Shown here one piece after another: positions 39,743 to 52,139 of a stretch of DNA of 64,000 nucleotides. Made by a program: the position numbers and the translations under genes. Source of the stretch: Panulirus ornatus. Taxonomy: Eukaryota; Arthropoda; Malacostraca; Decapoda; Palinuridae. Position 1 is the stretch's first letter. Each line of letters starts with the position of its first letter. The DNA lies in contig NC_092271.1 of the NCBI RefSeq assembly GCF_036320965.1, positions 13,228,596-13,292,595 on the forward strand, read 5' to 3'. Under the pieces are notes generated by a model. It did no database searches. It saw only the letters and a list, made by a program, of their open reading frames with translations, and was not told the origin of the DNA.

Positions 39743-39979
39743 CCTGGGGATAGGGGAGAAAGAATACTTCCCACGTATTCCCTGCGTGTCGTAGAAGGCG
39801 ACTAAAAGGGGAGGGAGCGGGGGGCTGGAAATCCTCCCCTCTCGTTTTTTTTTTAATTTTCCAAAAGAGGGAACAGAGAATTGCGCCAGGTGAGGGTATT
39901 CCCTCAAAGGCCCAGTCCTCTGTTCTTAACGCTACCTCGCTAATGCGGGAAATGGCGAATAGTTTGAAAGAAAAGAAAG

Positions 39980-40018
<39 letters not shown>
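39655..40018 (+). mobile_element. SINE copy with flanking TA tracts
   Basis: The SINE proper is 39740-39981, with TA tracts at 39655-39739 and 39982-40018. Confidence 0.75.
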
Positions 40019-40019
<1 letters not shown>

Positions 40020-40020
<1 letters not shown>

Positions 40021-41284
40021 CACTCTAGTTCGTGATGAAAGTTATGGTGAAATCACACTTCAGTCGTTAATACAATTTTATTTAACATTTGATTTTTCTA
40101 TACATGTGACACATCATGTTTCATGGAGACAATCCACCTCATAAGATGCCAGTACTTAAGAAAGTTATTTAAATCCCAACATCACACCGGAGTCCCACCG
40201 TCCAGCACCAACCAGTACACAACAACCACTGTCCACTTTGTCCGGCAGTAACCGTTGGAAGGGAGAGTGATTGAGGGGGAGGGGTCATTTGGCGGGGGTT
40301 GATCTGGGTGGGTAGCTGGGTGCGTCTTGAACAACTTTTTATATGTTTTCGTGTTTTGTCAATTCTCTCATAATAACATAAGTCTCCTCCTATACCACGT
40401 GTTCCCATGTATACTGATAAAAAATGTAGTATACTATTACTGCCCTACAGCAAATATGCCTGTTATTCTCCATTAGGCCTTGTTATTTCTCTTGGATTTC
40501 GGAGGCAAATGTGTAGTCGCGATGACAAAGCCAGAACATGAGTCTGTGGGCCTAACATCTGGCAAGACGGCAGTTTCGTATGGCTCGTTTCTCTACATTT
40601 CAGGTTTTTTTTTTTACTCAAACATTCGAACGAATACCACATAAATTTGATGTAAAGAATGGAGAAGTCATCATAGGCTAAAGGCTTACTAAGGCTAGGC
40701 GCACAGTGAGAAACAGACGACGCAGCACAGAGCAGGGCAAAAATCTCTTGATAGTTGAATCAAATGAGAACACGCATACACGAGGCAGGACTGCGCAGGT
40801 GCAGGAGGACCTGCGTCGCCCTGCGCAGCACAGTGGTTTGAAACACAGATATCTGCTTCATTCGATCCACGTGTCAGTCCATTCAGTGGCATCATGCGAG
40901 CAACTGATTGAGGCTGTGAGGAGTGAACCAGTGTTGTATATGACACTAGGCATTGTGATTATATGAAGGCCAATCAGAAGGATGAGATATGGAAACGCTT
41001 AGCAGATGCTTAGTCGAAAGCAGTTCCTAACTTTTGCCTCGGACAATTTGGATGTTAGCGCAAATTGTCCATGATGTCTACTTCGCTTCTTCATTTACTC
41101 ACTCCTCCATACCGACTTTTTTTTACTTTACTGGTGTCATACAGTAGCAATAAATGCTCCATTTTAGAGTCCGATTCTGAATCTATATCTGAATGATATT
41201 CCAAGTTAGCCATGAGCAGTACAGTAGAGAGGGTACCATACACACACCACGAAAGGTCGCTTTTCAAGGTATGCTCATCACCTA
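40020..41284. other. Spacer between receptors A and B, no gene recognised
   Basis: Short open frames without family similarity; no element of the families described here was detected. Confidence 0.45.
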
Positions 41285-41840
41285 TGCTGCTGCCCTGTGC
41301 TGTGCTACCCTGCCCTGCCCTGCGCTGCCCTGCCCTGTGCTGTGCTACCCTGCCCTGCCCTGCGCTGCCCTGCCCTGTGCTGTGCTACCCTGCCCTGCCC
41401 TGCGCTGCCCTGCCCTGTGCTGTGCTACCCTGCCCTGCCCTGCGCTGCCCTGCCCTGTGCTGTGCTACCCTGCCCTGCCCTGCGCTGCCCTGCCCTGTGC
41501 TGTGCTGCCCTGTCCTGTGCCGTGCTGTGCTGCCCTGTCCTGTGCCGTGCTGTGCTGCCCTGTCCTGTGCCGTGCTGTGCTGCCCTGTCCTGTGCCGTGC
41601 TGTGCTGCCCTGTGTTGTGCTGTGTTGCCGTGCCCTGTGCTGTACTGCCCTGCCCTGCCATGTGCTGTGCTGCCCTGCCTTACCCCTATGCTGTGCTGCC
41701 CTGCCCTGCCCTGTGCTGTGCTACCTTGCCGTGAGCTGTGCTGCCCTGCCCTACCCTGTGCTGCCCTGCCCTACCCTGTGCTGCCCTGCCCTACCCTGTG
41801 CTGTGCTGTGCTGCCCTTTCCTGTGTTGTGCTGCCCTGCG
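41285..41840. repeat. Nested CTGCC/CTGTG minisatellite
   Basis: About 550 bases built from pentamers such as CTGCC, CTGTG, CTGCG and CTACC. The first part (to about 41505) repeats with a 40-base period. The next part (about 41505-41600) has a 25-base period. The rest is irregular. Open frames across it are a by-product of base composition. Confidence 0.9.
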
Positions 41841-42534
41841 TCTCCATGTTCACCTCGGCTTCCTCTTCCTAAGATATGTGTAGACACGAGCTCACGTGTA
41901 CAAAGAAGCCGCTCCCACGTACACTCCAGTCAACGTCTAGATTTCCCAAACAAAAATGATGATGAAACATACCAGTGTTTCAAAACGCTGTCGAGAGTTT
42001 ACCTGAAAAAAATGTGTCTGTTTATGACTCAACATGACTTGTGCCTCAGTCGGACCCACTGCACTCCTTATGGCCATACGGAAACCATTTGTTTCTTCTT
42101 TTTTTTTTTTTCTTTTTACTGCATGATTCTAATGCTTCTCTTAGAGCTTTAATGAGGAGAAGTTCCTCGTCATAGAGGCAGCCAACGAGAAAACCCTTTC
42201 CACCCCCCACACTCCCCCATCATACCAGGCGAGAGCGTACATCTCTGCTTTCTGAGAAAAATATGTAGCTGTCTCCATCCTCCGGCACGCCCCTCTACCA
42301 CCAGGGAAGTGACGTTATTGTTCTAATGCTAATGTGCAGACGTTCCTAAGAAATAATGTGCCGTACAGGATCACTGTCCGATGGGGTTATGCCATCCCGC
42401 GAGGGAATGGTGGAGGGCAAGTTGGCCAGGCCTCTGGCTTCCCTCGCTCGTGCTGCCGCCGACGTTGTAAGATGATTTGCAAGTTCGGTCGTCTGGGTAG
42501 AACCTGTCTGTGTCTTCAAGATGTTGTCCATCAC

Positions 42535-42662
42535 CACTGTAACACAGACCGCCGCTGGTAAAACACTATATAGCACAGACCGCCGGTAGTAACACTAGCA
42601 TTAACCGCCGTTGGTAACACTATGTAGCACAGACCGCCGCTGGTAACACTAGCACAGACACA
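42535..42662. repeat. Short tandem repeat of about 30-36 bases
   Basis: Four imperfect units containing ACAGACCGCCGCTGGTAA or its variants and TAGCA/ACACTA. Confidence 0.65.
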
Positions 42663-43384
42663 GGTGTTCCTAAGGGTCGGGTTTGGGGCCAACTCCCCGT
42701 GCAGGGTTTTCCCAGGGTGGCAGCTGATACGTGTGTGGCAATGAAAAGTGTGGTTGTGAAAGAAGTGTAAACGAGAAAAGAATGAGTGTAGGAATTGAGA
42801 TAATGGCTTGGAGACCAAATGGGCAAGAGAAATATTGAGTGAGGGAAATAAAGAAGTCGACAAAAGAGGAATTAAGATGTGTCTGGGGTGAGGGGACGAC
42901 GAGGAGAAACGTCTGGGAGAACCAAATTGGTGGTCATGGGAAAGGAGGGAGGTGAAAAATGATTTATGAGATGATCCGGTGGTTCCTGCGAACCGCATAC
43001 AATGAGGGCGAGGATGGCAGGTGTGTACAGGAATATAGATAGTGTATTAGGAAGATTGACTTATGTGTAATGTGACTACATTGAAGTGGTAAATCATAAC
43101 GTGTATGGGCGGTAAATTAATGATGTTTTTGATTACATATATTAACATCATAGAATGTGTGCATGTGCTGTTTGTTGTTTCTCGAGTGTAGCGTCAATGG
43201 ACTCTGTGCGCAAGATTAAAGCCTATACCTGTATAATAAATCATGTTGATGACATGTTAAAGTGCAAGTTATATGTGACACTATATATGTGTTTAACAAC
43301 GTTCAGGGCTGATTCAATAATGATTATAGTGTGTGTTTCCATATCCTCCAATTCACGCATGCTTGTCTTTCATGGATGCATGTT

Positions 43385-44743
43385 CACAGAAGTCCCTCAT
43401 CTGACCTGAACACTGTGTTTTCACTGCCTTTCCGAGAGTTCCCAAACCTATCATATGGTTCCCCACTCTGTCCCACTCGCACGCCGCAAAGTACATGAAG
43501 ACTTTTTCTTTGATCAATGATGGTCAAGCCCGTTGAAATTGATACAGCTAAGCCAGATTCGATGGCTGTCAATTGACTAATCAATTGTCACAATACTGCG
43601 GTAGTGGGTTGAACTTAAAACTCACTTTGAAATGGCAAGAAATGGTGAAAGGTGTTACACAGCTCACATCCTCTATGACATGTTTTGTGACAAGAAAGAC
43701 TCTACCTTCCTGATATTCCTGAAGCGTATTCTTGGAGAAGTTCAGCGTGTGAATAAGAAATTTGAAGCGGAGGTGTAGGATCCAACCAAACTGCTAAGTG
43801 ACCTTCTTCAACTTAATGATTCCGTAAATTCTAAATTCCTCATCCCAGGCAGAAAATTAAAGGAAGAAAATTCAGTGAAGAACTACTTAAACCCACATCT
43901 TTAGTTGGTGTACGAGTTTGAAAGGAAGATGGCACAATGTAAGTTTGCTGATGAAAATGATATTCGAGGAAGATGCAAACAGTTTGTAGTGGAGTTGGTA
44001 AAACAACATCGTCAGATGCTACAGTCAGTGTCACCACTGAGTGCAAGTGAATGCCTGCAACCCATAAAGCCTGGAAGACTGGAATTAGCAATGATGTTTA
44101 CTAATAACGAAGAAATTCTCACACGCACTGAGTTCCAGTGGAGGAAGCTTCATGTATTGTGGAAACAGAACACTGGCACCCTAGCACCATAGGCTGAAAT
44201 AGCCTCGTCCAGGGATGCAACAGGAGAAAATTCCTTCAGTGACCTCTCTGAGTTGGCTTTGCCTGTGTTGACATTGCCTCACTCCAACGCTGATGGAGAG
44301 CCTATCTTTAATCCTACGAACATAGTGAGGTCAAAGCTTCGAAATAGACTATCAAAAGCTTGAATTCATTACTAACTATCAAGTATGGACGGAGAAGAAA
44401 TGGAAATTGCTATTAATCTTATAAACTGCCTAAGGAAGTACTGAAAAACATTGGGTCATCGAAAGCATACGAGTCATCGGAACCGCGACCACGACCCTCA
44501 AATAGACCTCCCCAAACCCAGCACACTGAGGACAAGAGATTGCGGATTGGGTATTAGCAGATCTGGAATAATGATGTTTTAATGTTAAATCAGTCATTTG
44601 TAGTAAAATCTGGCACGTCAAAGAGAAGAAAAAATTCTAGGAGGATTTTTTTTTTTTTCGCTGTCATGAGTAAATTTAGCGCTTTTATAGCGCTTTTCGG
44701 GAGTGAATCTAGCGCCATCCGAAATTTTGAGTTGGCAGCTCTG
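43385..44743 (+). mobile_element. hAT transposon remnant, 5-prime truncated
   Basis: Aligned with 54530-55929, including GACTTTTTCTTTGAT, CAGTGTCACCACTGAGTGCA and the C-terminal hAT dimerisation region (ALPVLTLPHSNAD). Stops and frameshifts interrupt it (for example TAG at about 43777 and TAG near 44190). The 3-prime end has subterminal TAGCGC motifs and the inverted terminal sequence GAGTTGGCAGCTCTG, about 300 bases before the start of receptor B. Confidence 0.75.
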
Positions 44744-44981
44744 AAACCTCTGATATCTTCACCGCCAGCGTCGAACACTGATCCACCACCGCCTTGGGCA
44801 GCATCAGACTGTTACCAACCAATGCTGACCCTCAGGAACGGCAACGTCAGAAGTTACTAACCAAGGCCTGCCCGCAGGGCGGGTAGTGGTCGGAGTTCAT
44901 ATTCCTTGGCTCAGAACGTCACCCGCCAGTGTCTCGCTAGCGTTGCGTCCGAGAGCATCAATTAAACTCACACCTCGACTG

Positions 44982-44988
44982 TATATAA
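44982..44988 (+). promoter_or_regulatory. Possible TATA box of receptor B
   Basis: TATATAA lies about 60 bases upstream of the chosen ATG (45048), a plausible spacing for a short 5-prime UTR. No clear initiator was seen, and TA-rich sequence is common in this window, so the evidence is weak. Confidence 0.25.
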
Positions 44989-45047
44989 TAACTTTGACGG
45001 CAGTGAACTGTTGTGAAACATTTGTGCACTGACTTGCATAGGGGAAC

Positions 45048-46188
45048 ATGAATACATCCAAGAACAATTGCAGTGATGATGACTGTCTGAAATGTGTCGA
45101 CCTGGGAGTGTTCGACGTGGAAGAGGTCCAGTCCACCTCCGTGCACCTGCTACGATACGCTGCTGCTCAATGTTTCATCGTCTTTCTACTCGGAACGCTT
45201 TGTAAGTGTTTGTCTGCCATCCCGTCTCTCTTAATAACTAAAAAGTTATCACATGAACCCACGCCTAGGCTTTGTGCTCTTACCAGCGAATGAAACATAC
45301 ACCAGTAAACTTTTGTATATACAAGTTGCCGTACGAACCAACATAGGGAGATGCAATATATTTAGAGATACATGAGGAAAAGAGTGCCTAAGGACGAGGT
45401 ACTACCGGTAAAGTTATGTATACAGTGGTGAATGGCACGCTGGAAGCCATCGCTCACAAGTTTTTATATTATCCAGAGGTGAGCGTCACACGTCGTATGT
45501 CGTGGAAGCAGATGCAAATAAACCTATGCATTGAAAAATGTGTCAATCGTCACAAGTATAGTTTCATGTAAACCAAGGCTAGTAAACTTATGCATTGACA
45601 AGCGTTTCACGTGTGATAGATAAGGTAACTTATGCACTGAAAAGCGTGTCAATCGTGACAGTTATGATAAAAGAGTTGTAAACCAGTGTCAGTAAACTAA
45701 TTGGTTGAAGTGTCATAAATCCTATATCGATATTAACCATAAATCAGTGTCGGCACACTTATTGAATCAAAATGATATATTGTAAACCCTCAGCGATGAG
45801 TAGACCTAACAACTAACACGCTAAACAATCACAGTTTCCCGCCAGCCTGGCTGATGCGTACTTCCCCACATGCTGCTGCAACACACGAGTGACTCAGTCC
45901 CCGCTGTCAGGCACAAGAGAACGTACCACCAGGAATGTTTAGGGATGAGTGGGAGGTTGTGGGAAAACCCTTGGGAACAAATGCATGCGTATGTCCCACG
46001 TTGAAATACCTCATGTAATCTCCTGTTACTATAAATGTCAACCTGATTTTAGTAAGTTAAAAGAAACTACTTGGCTGATCCTGGATATCTATCAAGTTTC
46101 TATATAGCTTGCTTAGTCTGCTCAGGACATACCATATTCACAGTCACTGAACAAGCAGTAATAACGAAAAGCTATATACTAATACAGA

Positions 46189-46287
<99 letters not shown>

Positions 46288-46646
46288 CAAGAGGTCACAG
46301 TGGTGGGCGTTATCTAGTATATGCATGAAACCACGAGGAAAATGAAACACGATAAGTTCCCAAGTGCACTTTCGTGTAATGATCACATCGTCAGGAGAGA
46401 TACAAGATGAGATGGAAGACTTAGAACAGTTAGTTGATATACAAGGAAGAGACGTAGCTAATTCGCCATTGGTAAAGAAGTGTTACCGGTAACACTTGTT
46501 TACTAGTGGCCACTTGGCTACGTTTCGTCCTTGTATATCAACTGACTGTTCTACATCTTCTATCTCATTCTTGTATCTCTCCTCCTTACGATGTAATCAT
46601 TACTCGGAAGTGCACTGGGAACTTATTGTGGCTCATTTTCCACGTG

Positions 46647-46682
<36 letters not shown>

Positions 46683-46940
46683 CCCTGGGGATAGGGGAGC
46701 AAGAATACTTCCCACGTATTCCCTGCGTGTCGTAGAAGGCGACTAAAAGGGGAGGGAGCGGGGGGCTGGAAATCCTCCCCTCTCATTTTTTTTTTTTTTT
46801 TTTTTTTTGTCTTTTTTTTTTCCAAAAAAGGAACAGAGAATTGGGCCAGGTGAGGGTAGTCCCTCAAAGGCCCAGTCATCTGTTCTTAACGCTACCTCGC
46901 TAATGCGGGAAATGGCGAATAGTTTGAAAGAAAAAAAGAA

Positions 46941-47012
<72 letters not shown>

Positions 47013-47870
47013 CTTTGTCGCTGTCTCCCGCGTTTGCGAGGTAGCGCAAGGAAACAGACGAAAGAAATGGCCCAACCCCCCCCCCCATACACATGTACAT
47101 ACGTCCACACACGCAAATATACATACCTACACAGCTTTCCATGGTTTACCCCAGACGCTTCACATGCCTTGATTCAATCCACTGACAGCACGTCAACCCC
47201 TGTATACCACATCGCTCCAATTCACTCTATTCCTTGCCCTCCTTTCACCCTCCTGCATGTTCAGGCCCCGATCACACAAAATCTTTTTCACTCCATCTTT
47301 CCACCTCCAATTTGGTCTCCCTCTTCTCCTCGTTCCCTCCACCTCCGACACATATATCCTCTTGGTCAATCTTTCCTCACTCATTCTCTCCATGTGCCCA
47401 AACCATTTCAAAACACCCTCTTCTGCTCTCTCAACCACGCTCTTTTTATTTCCACACATCTCTCTTACCCTTACGTTACTCACTCGCTCAAACCACCTCA
47501 CACCACACATTGTCCTCAAACATCTCATTTCCAGCACATCCATCCTCCTGCGCACATCTCTATCCATAGCCCACGCCTCGCAACCATACAACATTGTTGG
47601 AACCACTATTCCTTCAAACATACCCATTTTTGCTTTCCGAGATAATGTTCTCGACTTCCACACATTTTTCAAGGCTCCCAAAATTTTCGCCCCCTCCCCC
47701 ACCCTATGATCCACTTCCGCTTCCATGGTTCCATCCGCTGACAGATCCACTCCCAGATATCTAAAACACTTCACTTCCTCCAGTTTTTCTCCATTCAAAC
47801 TCACCTCCCAATTGACTTGACCCTCACCCCTACTGTACCTAATAACCTTGCTCTTATTCACATTTACTCT

Positions 47871-47953
<83 letters not shown>

Positions 47954-49936
47954 ATTGTGGAAGTGACGTTGAAGATCTGTAGAGCTTTTCTAAAAAATAG
48001 TGGTAAGAGTAAGTGAGCTAGGAAAGGAGACGTGTGAAGAAATACCAGGACGGAAGGTATGTAGAATGGCAAAAGGTAAGAGTACATGAAGTAAGGGAAA
48101 TTGATGAGGAATGGGAGGAATTTAGGGGAAGCAGTACTGGCATGTGCAAGAAATACATGTGGCATGCGAAAGGTGGGAGTTGGGTAGAATAGAAAGGGTA
48201 GTGAGTGGTGGAATGAAGAGGTAAAGTTTATAGTGAAAGCCAAAAAGAGAGGCATGTTGAGCGATGCTTTCAGGGAAGAAGTGCAAATGACTGAGAGATG
48301 TATAAGAGAAAGCAATAGGTCAAGAAAGATGAGGCAAATGAGAGTCGGGGTGAGAGAGTATCATTAAACTTTAAGGAGAGTAGGATGTTTTGGAAGGAGG
48401 TAAAGTGCGAGAGACAAGAGAACAAATGGGAACATCTGTGAAGTGGCGATAACCGTTAGTGATGAAGTAAGGAGGTGATGGAGTGAGTATTCTGAAGGAG
48501 TGTTAAATGTGTTTGATGATAGAGTTACAGATGTAAGATGTTTGGGTCGGTGGTGTGCGAAGTGAGTCAGAGAGAGTGATTTGGCGAAGAGGTAAGAGGT
48601 GTTTAAAGCCTTGCCAAGATGAAATGTATGTATAGTGTCACTGTATAAAAGCAAGAGGGATAAAGGTGAGTGTTCAAACTACAGAGGTATAAGTTTGTTG
48701 AGTATACCTGGTAAGTTGTATGGGAAAGTATTGATTGAGAGGGTGAAGGCATGTATAGACCATGTATAGATTAGGGAAGAGCAGTGTGGTTTCGGGAGTG
48801 GTAGAGGATGTGTAGATCAGGTGTTTGCTTTAAAGAAGGTGGGTGAGAAATACTTAGAAAAACAGAAGCATTTGGCATTGATGGACCCGGAGAAATCATA
48901 TGATAGGGTAAGATCTTTTTCATTTAGTTTTATTCGAGAAAGTTATTACAAATCGTGCACTGTTGCACTAAAGTGAGTGTGAATTACAACAAAGATCATA
49001 ACAATTAAAGTGTTTAATCACTGAAATGTAAAATAATCACCTCCTCAGTAGGATATGTTGTTGTGTAGGGTGACTGGTTCATCTTTTGAATTAGTACTAC
49101 TGTTTAGTGACGAGCCCCATCGCTGATGCAGGTAACGCCGTAGCATTGTGGTGTATAGTGACGTGCACCAGGACCAAGCCAGCGGTGAAGGTGCTGTTAT
49201 GCAGCGTGTTCCTGCCCATCCTGTTGATCTGTCTGGTGACTAGGCCTGCCATGGGCTCCTTCGTCATCTCCGTTCTCCTCTGCGACCCCAAGAGGAACCT
49301 CGTGTTCAAAATGGTGTTCATGCTGCTGTACAGCTCCCTGGCGGAGATGGAGCTCTTCTTCATCGCTGTTCTGTCCTTCTTCAGGTGAGGAACAATGTGT
49401 AGATGAGATGTCGATGTTGTGCATGTTGTGGTGTATGTGTCCGAGGGAACTCTGCTCTATCCCCACTGTATAGTTTTCTTCAGGTGGGTGGAAGTGTGTA
49501 GTGGAGATGGATCTCCTCTGCATCGCCGCCGTGTCCTGGTGGGAGGAAAAGTATTGATTAAAACTAGAAGGTGAGCTGTAGTCGTCTTGAGATGATTTGT
49601 ATCAGGAAAGAGTTCATTTCCATCCCGCTTAAGGTAACCATTCTCGCACTACCTCCTTGTTGATGTATACTACAGAATACTGAGATGAAGTCATCTTCAG
49701 TATGCGTGCAGAAATACGACCACAGGAATAATGCGCTGTCTCATCTGTTTGATCATACAACCACAAAACTCCTTTTTTGCGTGACTGATTTGCTCAAGTC
49801 AGGAGCAGGGAAATGGCGGACTCCCTTGGGGTGGGAAGTTCCTTGATGGGAATGTACTCTTTTCTGTCCATTGACGATAATACAGCCTCGCCGACGTGAC
49901 ATTCTGCGAAGTAACCACAAGCAGGCGGAGTCCATG

Positions 49937-49975
<39 letters not shown>

Positions 49976-50004
49976 GGGAGACAGCGATAAAGCAAAATAA
50001 ATAG

Positions 50005-50069
<65 letters not shown>

Positions 50070-51578
50070 GTACATTTGTTTGTGTATTATAATGAATAAT
50101 AACAATAATGATAAATATCAAAATATAAATCGACGGTTTACTGAAATAATGCATCTGCTGGATATAAAACATATACACAACAAAATATGATAATGTCATG
50201 GATGCGATGACGCAACTAAATTTTTCTTTTGTGTTTGCAGAGCAACAGCTGTGTGGTCGCCCCAGCGACACTCAGTGAAGTTGCGGGTGGCTGTGGCCGT
50301 GGTCGTCTGCATCAGCTTCTACTCCGTCCTTACAGCTGTGGTGAGTCTTGCATGGCGGCTCATTATATCTTCATATCTTTCATCTTTAATTCACCAACAT
50401 GATTGGTGTGTTGGTTCATACAACAGACGGTGCAGCAGTGGTGTCTTAAGGTCTTGATCGTAACCGGGCTAGGCTTGCACCTGTGTACTGAGCAGTGTGT
50501 TTCCATCGCTCAGTCACAACTATTATTTCTATATGTAAGAGTCCAATCCTGGACAAAAGCCGCATCGAGGCTACGTTTAAATGAACTGTAACATTAAGTT
50601 GAATAAAGAGAAGAGCAGATGAAAATAATGTCAGAATTTTGGTGGAAGAACCTAAAAAAAATAAAAGTGTTTTTAGGAAATGCATGGCAGGTAAAGAGTT
50701 CCAAAAGTTGGCGGTTTAGGGAAAAGTAGAGACATTAGAACGCTACTATGAGCGTTAGTAAAGAAAGAATCGCTTTAGAATTGTTAAAGTTTGATAGTAT
50801 ATTTTAATGGAGAGCAGGAGAATTACTTATCCAAGACAATAATATTTCTTCAGGGTTGGTTGGGGACGTTGCATCTCGGCATCCTGAAGAAGAGAGCATT
50901 GATGCGAGCCTTATTAGTGCTCTTCTTCCTCCTGAACACAGTTGTACCCGTCCTGGTAACCATGGCCTGCTACGCCTCCATGATTGTTGCTGTAAGTACT
51001 GTGATTAACACTCACTTGTTTATATAGAAACAGCATTCCCATTCCACAGGGAAGAACCTCAAAACAAGACTTAGCCACCAGTTTTGCTTAATAAACTACT
51101 AATCCTAAGGTCATTTATAGAAAATGAAATGATTTTCCTGTCTTTACAGATGCAGCGCAACAAGAGTCGCCTGGCCAACATTTATCAGAAAGGGAGCAAC
51201 GCCACCTTTGTTGTTGACCACGCTACCCTGGGTATGCTGGCTGTCTTCGTCAGTAACCTCGTCTTTAGTCTCCCTCACTCAGTCTACCACATCCTAGAGA
51301 ACCAATCACAAACCTCACACATCATTTTCCACGTTTTGTTTTCCACGCACTTCGTCGTGGACCCAGTGGTCTTCGTCTGGTTCAACCGAAGCTACCGTCA
51401 ACGGGTGGGTGAGAAAATACGTGATGGTGTAACGTGGATAACTCGGTGTTGTATCCGTGCTTCCCCGTCACCCAGGACTGCATCCACCTTCCACCTCGTC
51501 TTCTCGTCCAAGTCGTCCTCCAACGACCAGCAGCCTTCTTTAGATATACAAGTGGAATCTGGGAAGATGGCCGGTTGA
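45048..51578 (+). CDS. Orphan seven-transmembrane receptor B, paralogue of receptor A
   Basis: Exons 45048-45201, 49132-49384, 50241-50340, 50854-50991 and 51150-51578, phases 1-2-0-0, giving 357 residues. The N-terminal tail is longer than in A and has sequons NTS and NCS plus Cys residues. The first junction creates Cys-Asn in place of Gly-Asn in TM1. TM2 reads LLCSVFLPILLICLV. Exon 2 has a Cys in the first extracellular loop (LLCDPKR) that A lacks. TM3 ends SFFRATAVWSP, TM5 has VPVLVTMACY, TM6 has SLPHSVYH and TM7 ends DPVVFVWFNRSYRQ. Exons 3 and 4 are exactly as long as in A (100 and 138 bases), which supports the model. Intron 1 contains an hAT-free stretch, Penelope ends and two LINE fragments. 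Confidence 0.85.
46193..46285. repeat. (CA)n followed by (TA)n
   Basis: CA to about 46238, then TA to 46285, abutting a Penelope terminus. In intron 1 of receptor B. Confidence 0.9.
46350..46400 (-). ncRNA. Second hammerhead-like motif in a Penelope terminus
   Basis: CTGACGA (46394-46388), stem II GTG/CAC, GAAA (46373-46370) and helix III AG/CT with loop TGCA. The predicted cleavage follows 46362. Helix I pairs GGGA with TCTC, including one G-T pair, so pairing is kept despite a base change from the copy at 21 kb. Confidence 0.55.
46478..46497. repeat. Perfect 20-base palindrome at the Penelope junction
   Basis: AAGTGTTACCGGTAACACTT marks the centre of the inverted Penelope termini. Confidence 0.85.
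46678..46942 (+). mobile_element. SINE copy
   Basis: Family member with an unusually long T-rich middle (46787-46822). It follows a TA tract and ends GCGAATAGTTTGAAAG. Confidence 0.75.
46981..47873 (-). mobile_element. LINE fragment, antisense in intron 1 of receptor B
   Basis: A 222-residue open frame (47861-47193) covers [14 protein letters not shown] to VYRG. It is cut at VNVNKS by the TA tract at 47874-47946. It is nearly identical to the copies at 14.4 and 24 kb, indicating recent activity. Confidence 0.85.
47955..48915 (+). mobile_element. Older, decayed LINE fragment
   Basis: Covers the endonuclease-RT linker to RT motif A in scattered frames ([42 protein letters not shown]). Stops and deletions are frequent, so it is older than neighbouring copies. 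Confidence 0.7.
49938..50067. repeat. CA and TA microsatellites around a LINE tail remnant
   Basis: (CA)n at 49938-49972, then GCGGGAGACAGCGATAAAGC from the LINE tail, then (TA)n at 50010-50067. In intron 2 of receptor B. Confidence 0.75.
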
Positions 51579-52129
51579 TTTGATGTAGTTTAAGTCTAAG
51601 TTGTTCTATCGTCAGTAATAGACTAAGTAGTGCCTGCGCATACACCTGAAGATATGTCTTCATGTTGTGGCCGATCTGCATGAACAGGTCATCTTTGTGC
51701 TAAGATTCCTCTGCTGCTGTTAGCATTAAGTTGTGATTAGAGCGATAAACTTCTCTAAAACTAGCAATAATTCCACACACCACTTATTGAAGCCTGTTAA
51801 GCCACCCAAGGAAACAGGACGTCCCTCCGTTATCCATATACTACTACGTGACATCTAATGTACTTGTTCAGTTATGTATATTATGTCGTGTTTGCTAAAA
51901 GAAGGAAACGTATTTTTGACTGAATTTTCATGATGTCTTCGTAAAGTAGAATACATATGAAAAACTAATAAGCTGAAAAAAAAAATGTTCCACGTACCTC
52001 AGGGTTTATAGAAGCTTCTTTTGACATGTTAAACCTTCCTTAAGATATATTTCGTATCTGTAACCACTGTCCCGAGTAACTCTCCAGTTAATTCATTATG
52101 TTCCACATGGCTCTCTGTCTTGATTCAGT

Positions 52130-52135
52130 AATAAA
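52130..52135 (+). terminator. Candidate polyadenylation signal of receptor B
   Basis: AATAAA lies about 550 bases after the stop at 51576-51578, following a repeat-poor stretch that could be the 3-prime UTR. Confidence 0.35.
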
Positions 52136-52139
52136 AACA

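Larger units (their letters stand above)
46286..46655. mobile_element. Head-to-head pair of Penelope-like termini
   Basis: Positions 46286-46477 and 46498-46655 are inverted copies of the same terminal sequence (GTGCACTT..GGGAAC, GACGTAGCTA, ACTTGTTTA). They meet at a perfect 20-base palindrome at 46478-46497. Confidence 0.7.

Noticed and set aside
41193..42152. 319-codon Cys-Pro-Ala-Leu-rich open frame
   Set aside because: Produced by the CTGCC-type minisatellite; all three frames are open and the flanks show no gene structure.
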